64,000 nt of DNA from Flavobacteriaceae bacterium MAR_2010_72 (GTDB lineage Bacteria > Bacteroidota > Bacteroidia > Flavobacteriales > Flavobacteriaceae). The notes below the pieces were generated by a model. That model was not told the DNA's origin. It did not search any database and saw only the letters and a list, made by a program, of their open reading frames with translations. The translations under genes were made by a program, and so were the position numbers. This document shows, piece by piece, positions 63,293 through 64,000 of the stretch (its first letter is position 1; the number at the start of each line of letters is the position of its first letter). The DNA is taken from positions 3,037,501 through 3,101,500 of the forward strand of contig QXCW01000002.1 in NCBI GenBank assembly GCA_003550275.1, given 5' to 3'.

Positions 63293-64000
63293 ATGTTTAA
63301 ACTTTTGACGACTAATTTTTGGGAAGTTGTCGCAAGACTTATTTTGCGTAATAAAATTGCTATTCTGGCAGTTATAATTTTAGCCACTTTATTTTTTAGT
63401 TATCAATGGAAACATATGCGCTTCACCTATACCGAAGCCAATTTATTGCCAGATGATAATGAAGTAAATATTACTTATAACAAGTTTTTAGAGATTTTTG
63501 GTGAAGAAGGCAATTTAATTGTTTTAGGTGTTAAGGATTCTACACTGTTTACTGTTGAAAAACTTAATGCTTGGAATCAACTTTCAGATACCTTTAAAAA
63601 CTATCCAGAAGTTGAAACCGTAGTTTCTATCCATGACCTTAAAAAATTGGTCAAAAACACAGATAAAGAACAATTTGAACTAGAGCCGTTCATCAAAGAT
63701 TCCATTCGTTCTCTTGAACAAGTAGAAACGCTTCAAAATGAATTGTTTAAGCAATACCCTTTCTACGATAATTTTCTTTTTAATCAAAGCACCGGAACCG
63801 TTAGAACAGCCATATATCTCAAAAAAGAGATTGTAAATACGTCTGTTAGAAAAGACTTTATCATCGAAACCTTAATCCCAAAAATCAGTGAGTTCGAGAC
63901 TCTTAATGATTTGGATGTTAGAGTTTCTGGAATGCCCTACATTAGAACCCTTAATTCTCAAAATATTGTTGACGAAATTGGGTTGTTTATCGCGGCCGCT
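63293..64000 (+). CDS. RND/MMPL-family transporter, N-terminal part (cut by window end)
   Basis: The frame is open from the ATG at 63293 (MFKLLTTNFWEVVARLILRN) to the last base, 236 codons. It shows a first membrane helix (about 24-38), the family-typical MRFTYTEANLLPDDNEVN right after it, a large periplasmic domain, and the start of the second helix region (NIVDEIGLFIAAA). This is the layout of RND-superfamily MMPL/SSD exporters, which often move lipids or hydrophobic compounds. The rest of the protein lies beyond the window, and the substrate cannot be inferred. Confidence 0.85.
   Translation, partial: MFKLLTTNFWEVVARLILRNKIAILAVIILATLFFSYQWKHMRFTYTEANLLPDDNEVNITYNKFLEIFGEEGNLIVLGVKDSTLFTVEKLNAWNQLSDTFKNYPEVETVVSIHDLKKLVKNTDKEQFELEPFIKDSIRSLEQVETLQNELFKQYPFYDNFLFNQSTGTVRTAIYLKKEIVNTSVRKDFIIETLIPKISEFETLNDLDVRVSGMPYIRTLNSQNIVDEIGLFIAAA

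Noticed and set aside
63991-64000. A NotI-like GCGGCCGC at the very end, possibly a cloning junction.
   Set aside because: It is in frame within the RND helix (Ala-Ala-Ala after GLFI), so it reads as ordinary coding sequence; the window edge explains the end.
1-64000. CRISPR arrays, restriction-modification, toxin-antitoxin, prophage or other defence loci.
   Set aside because: None were seen; no regularly spaced repeats and no nuclease, methylase, integrase or transposase genes are recognisable.

Overview
The window is a chromosomal segment from a Flavobacteriia bacterium (Bacteroidota), most likely family Flavobacteriaceae. The evidence is AT-rich DNA, promoters of the TAnnTTTG / TTTG type, a full alternative complex III locus, the type IX secretion and gliding protein SprA, a RemB-like protein, and Bacteroidota families such as DUF2723, DUF3341 and DUF4256. 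I cannot name genus or species. No CRISPR array, prophage, insertion sequence or rRNA was found; nearly all of it is core genome.

Layout. 1-4.6 kb (minus): the end of a cytochrome oxidase assembly cluster (DUF420 protein, Sco, a cysteine-less Sco-like paralogue, oxidase subunit IV, two subunit III proteins, heme O synthase). 4.7-9.8 kb: a secreted metallo-beta-lactamase-fold hydrolase, a RemB-like outer-membrane protein, a tonB paralogue broken by one in-frame stop, an intact tonB, and a VanZ-like protein. 9.8-22.5 kb (minus): gcvH, the giant sprA, ruvA, maeB, queG, ruvB. 22.6-34.0 kb (minus): coxA, coxB and actF-E-D-C-B-A, which together encode quinol to cytochrome c to oxygen electron transfer. 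The subunits at 1-4.6 kb complete the same oxidase, so the respiratory genes are split by about 18 kb.

34.2-39.2 kb: a SPOR protein (plus) facing infB-nusA-rimP (minus). The rimP leader holds a 16-codon ORF overlapping a terminator-like hairpin. 39.3-49.2 kb: universal stress protein, tRNA-Gln(UUG) with a tandem partial copy of its 3' end and terminator, a DUF2723 membrane protein, a polysaccharide deacetylase, a thioredoxin-fold protein without its cysteines, a metallophosphoesterase, a glycosylasparaginase-like protein, an aldehyde dehydrogenase and a small secreted protein. 49.3-57.3 kb (plus): polA, an LpxR-like protein, a DUF4256 protein, a GMC oxidoreductase with its small subunit, and a fasciclin lipoprotein.

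57.5-61.9 kb (plus): rplM-rpsI, rpsB, tsf, pyrH, frr, with strong hairpins between the translation genes. 61.9-64.0 kb: an outer-membrane barrel protein and the start of an RND/MMPL exporter cut by the window end.

I found no wholly new multi-gene system. The observations most worth following are the rimP leader ORF/attenuator, the tonB pseudogene beside a RemB-like protein that carries a TonB-C-like domain, the cysteine-less redox-fold proteins, the large soluble insert in oxidase subunit III, and the hairpins around rpsB. All family calls come from reading the translated sequence; no database search was run.
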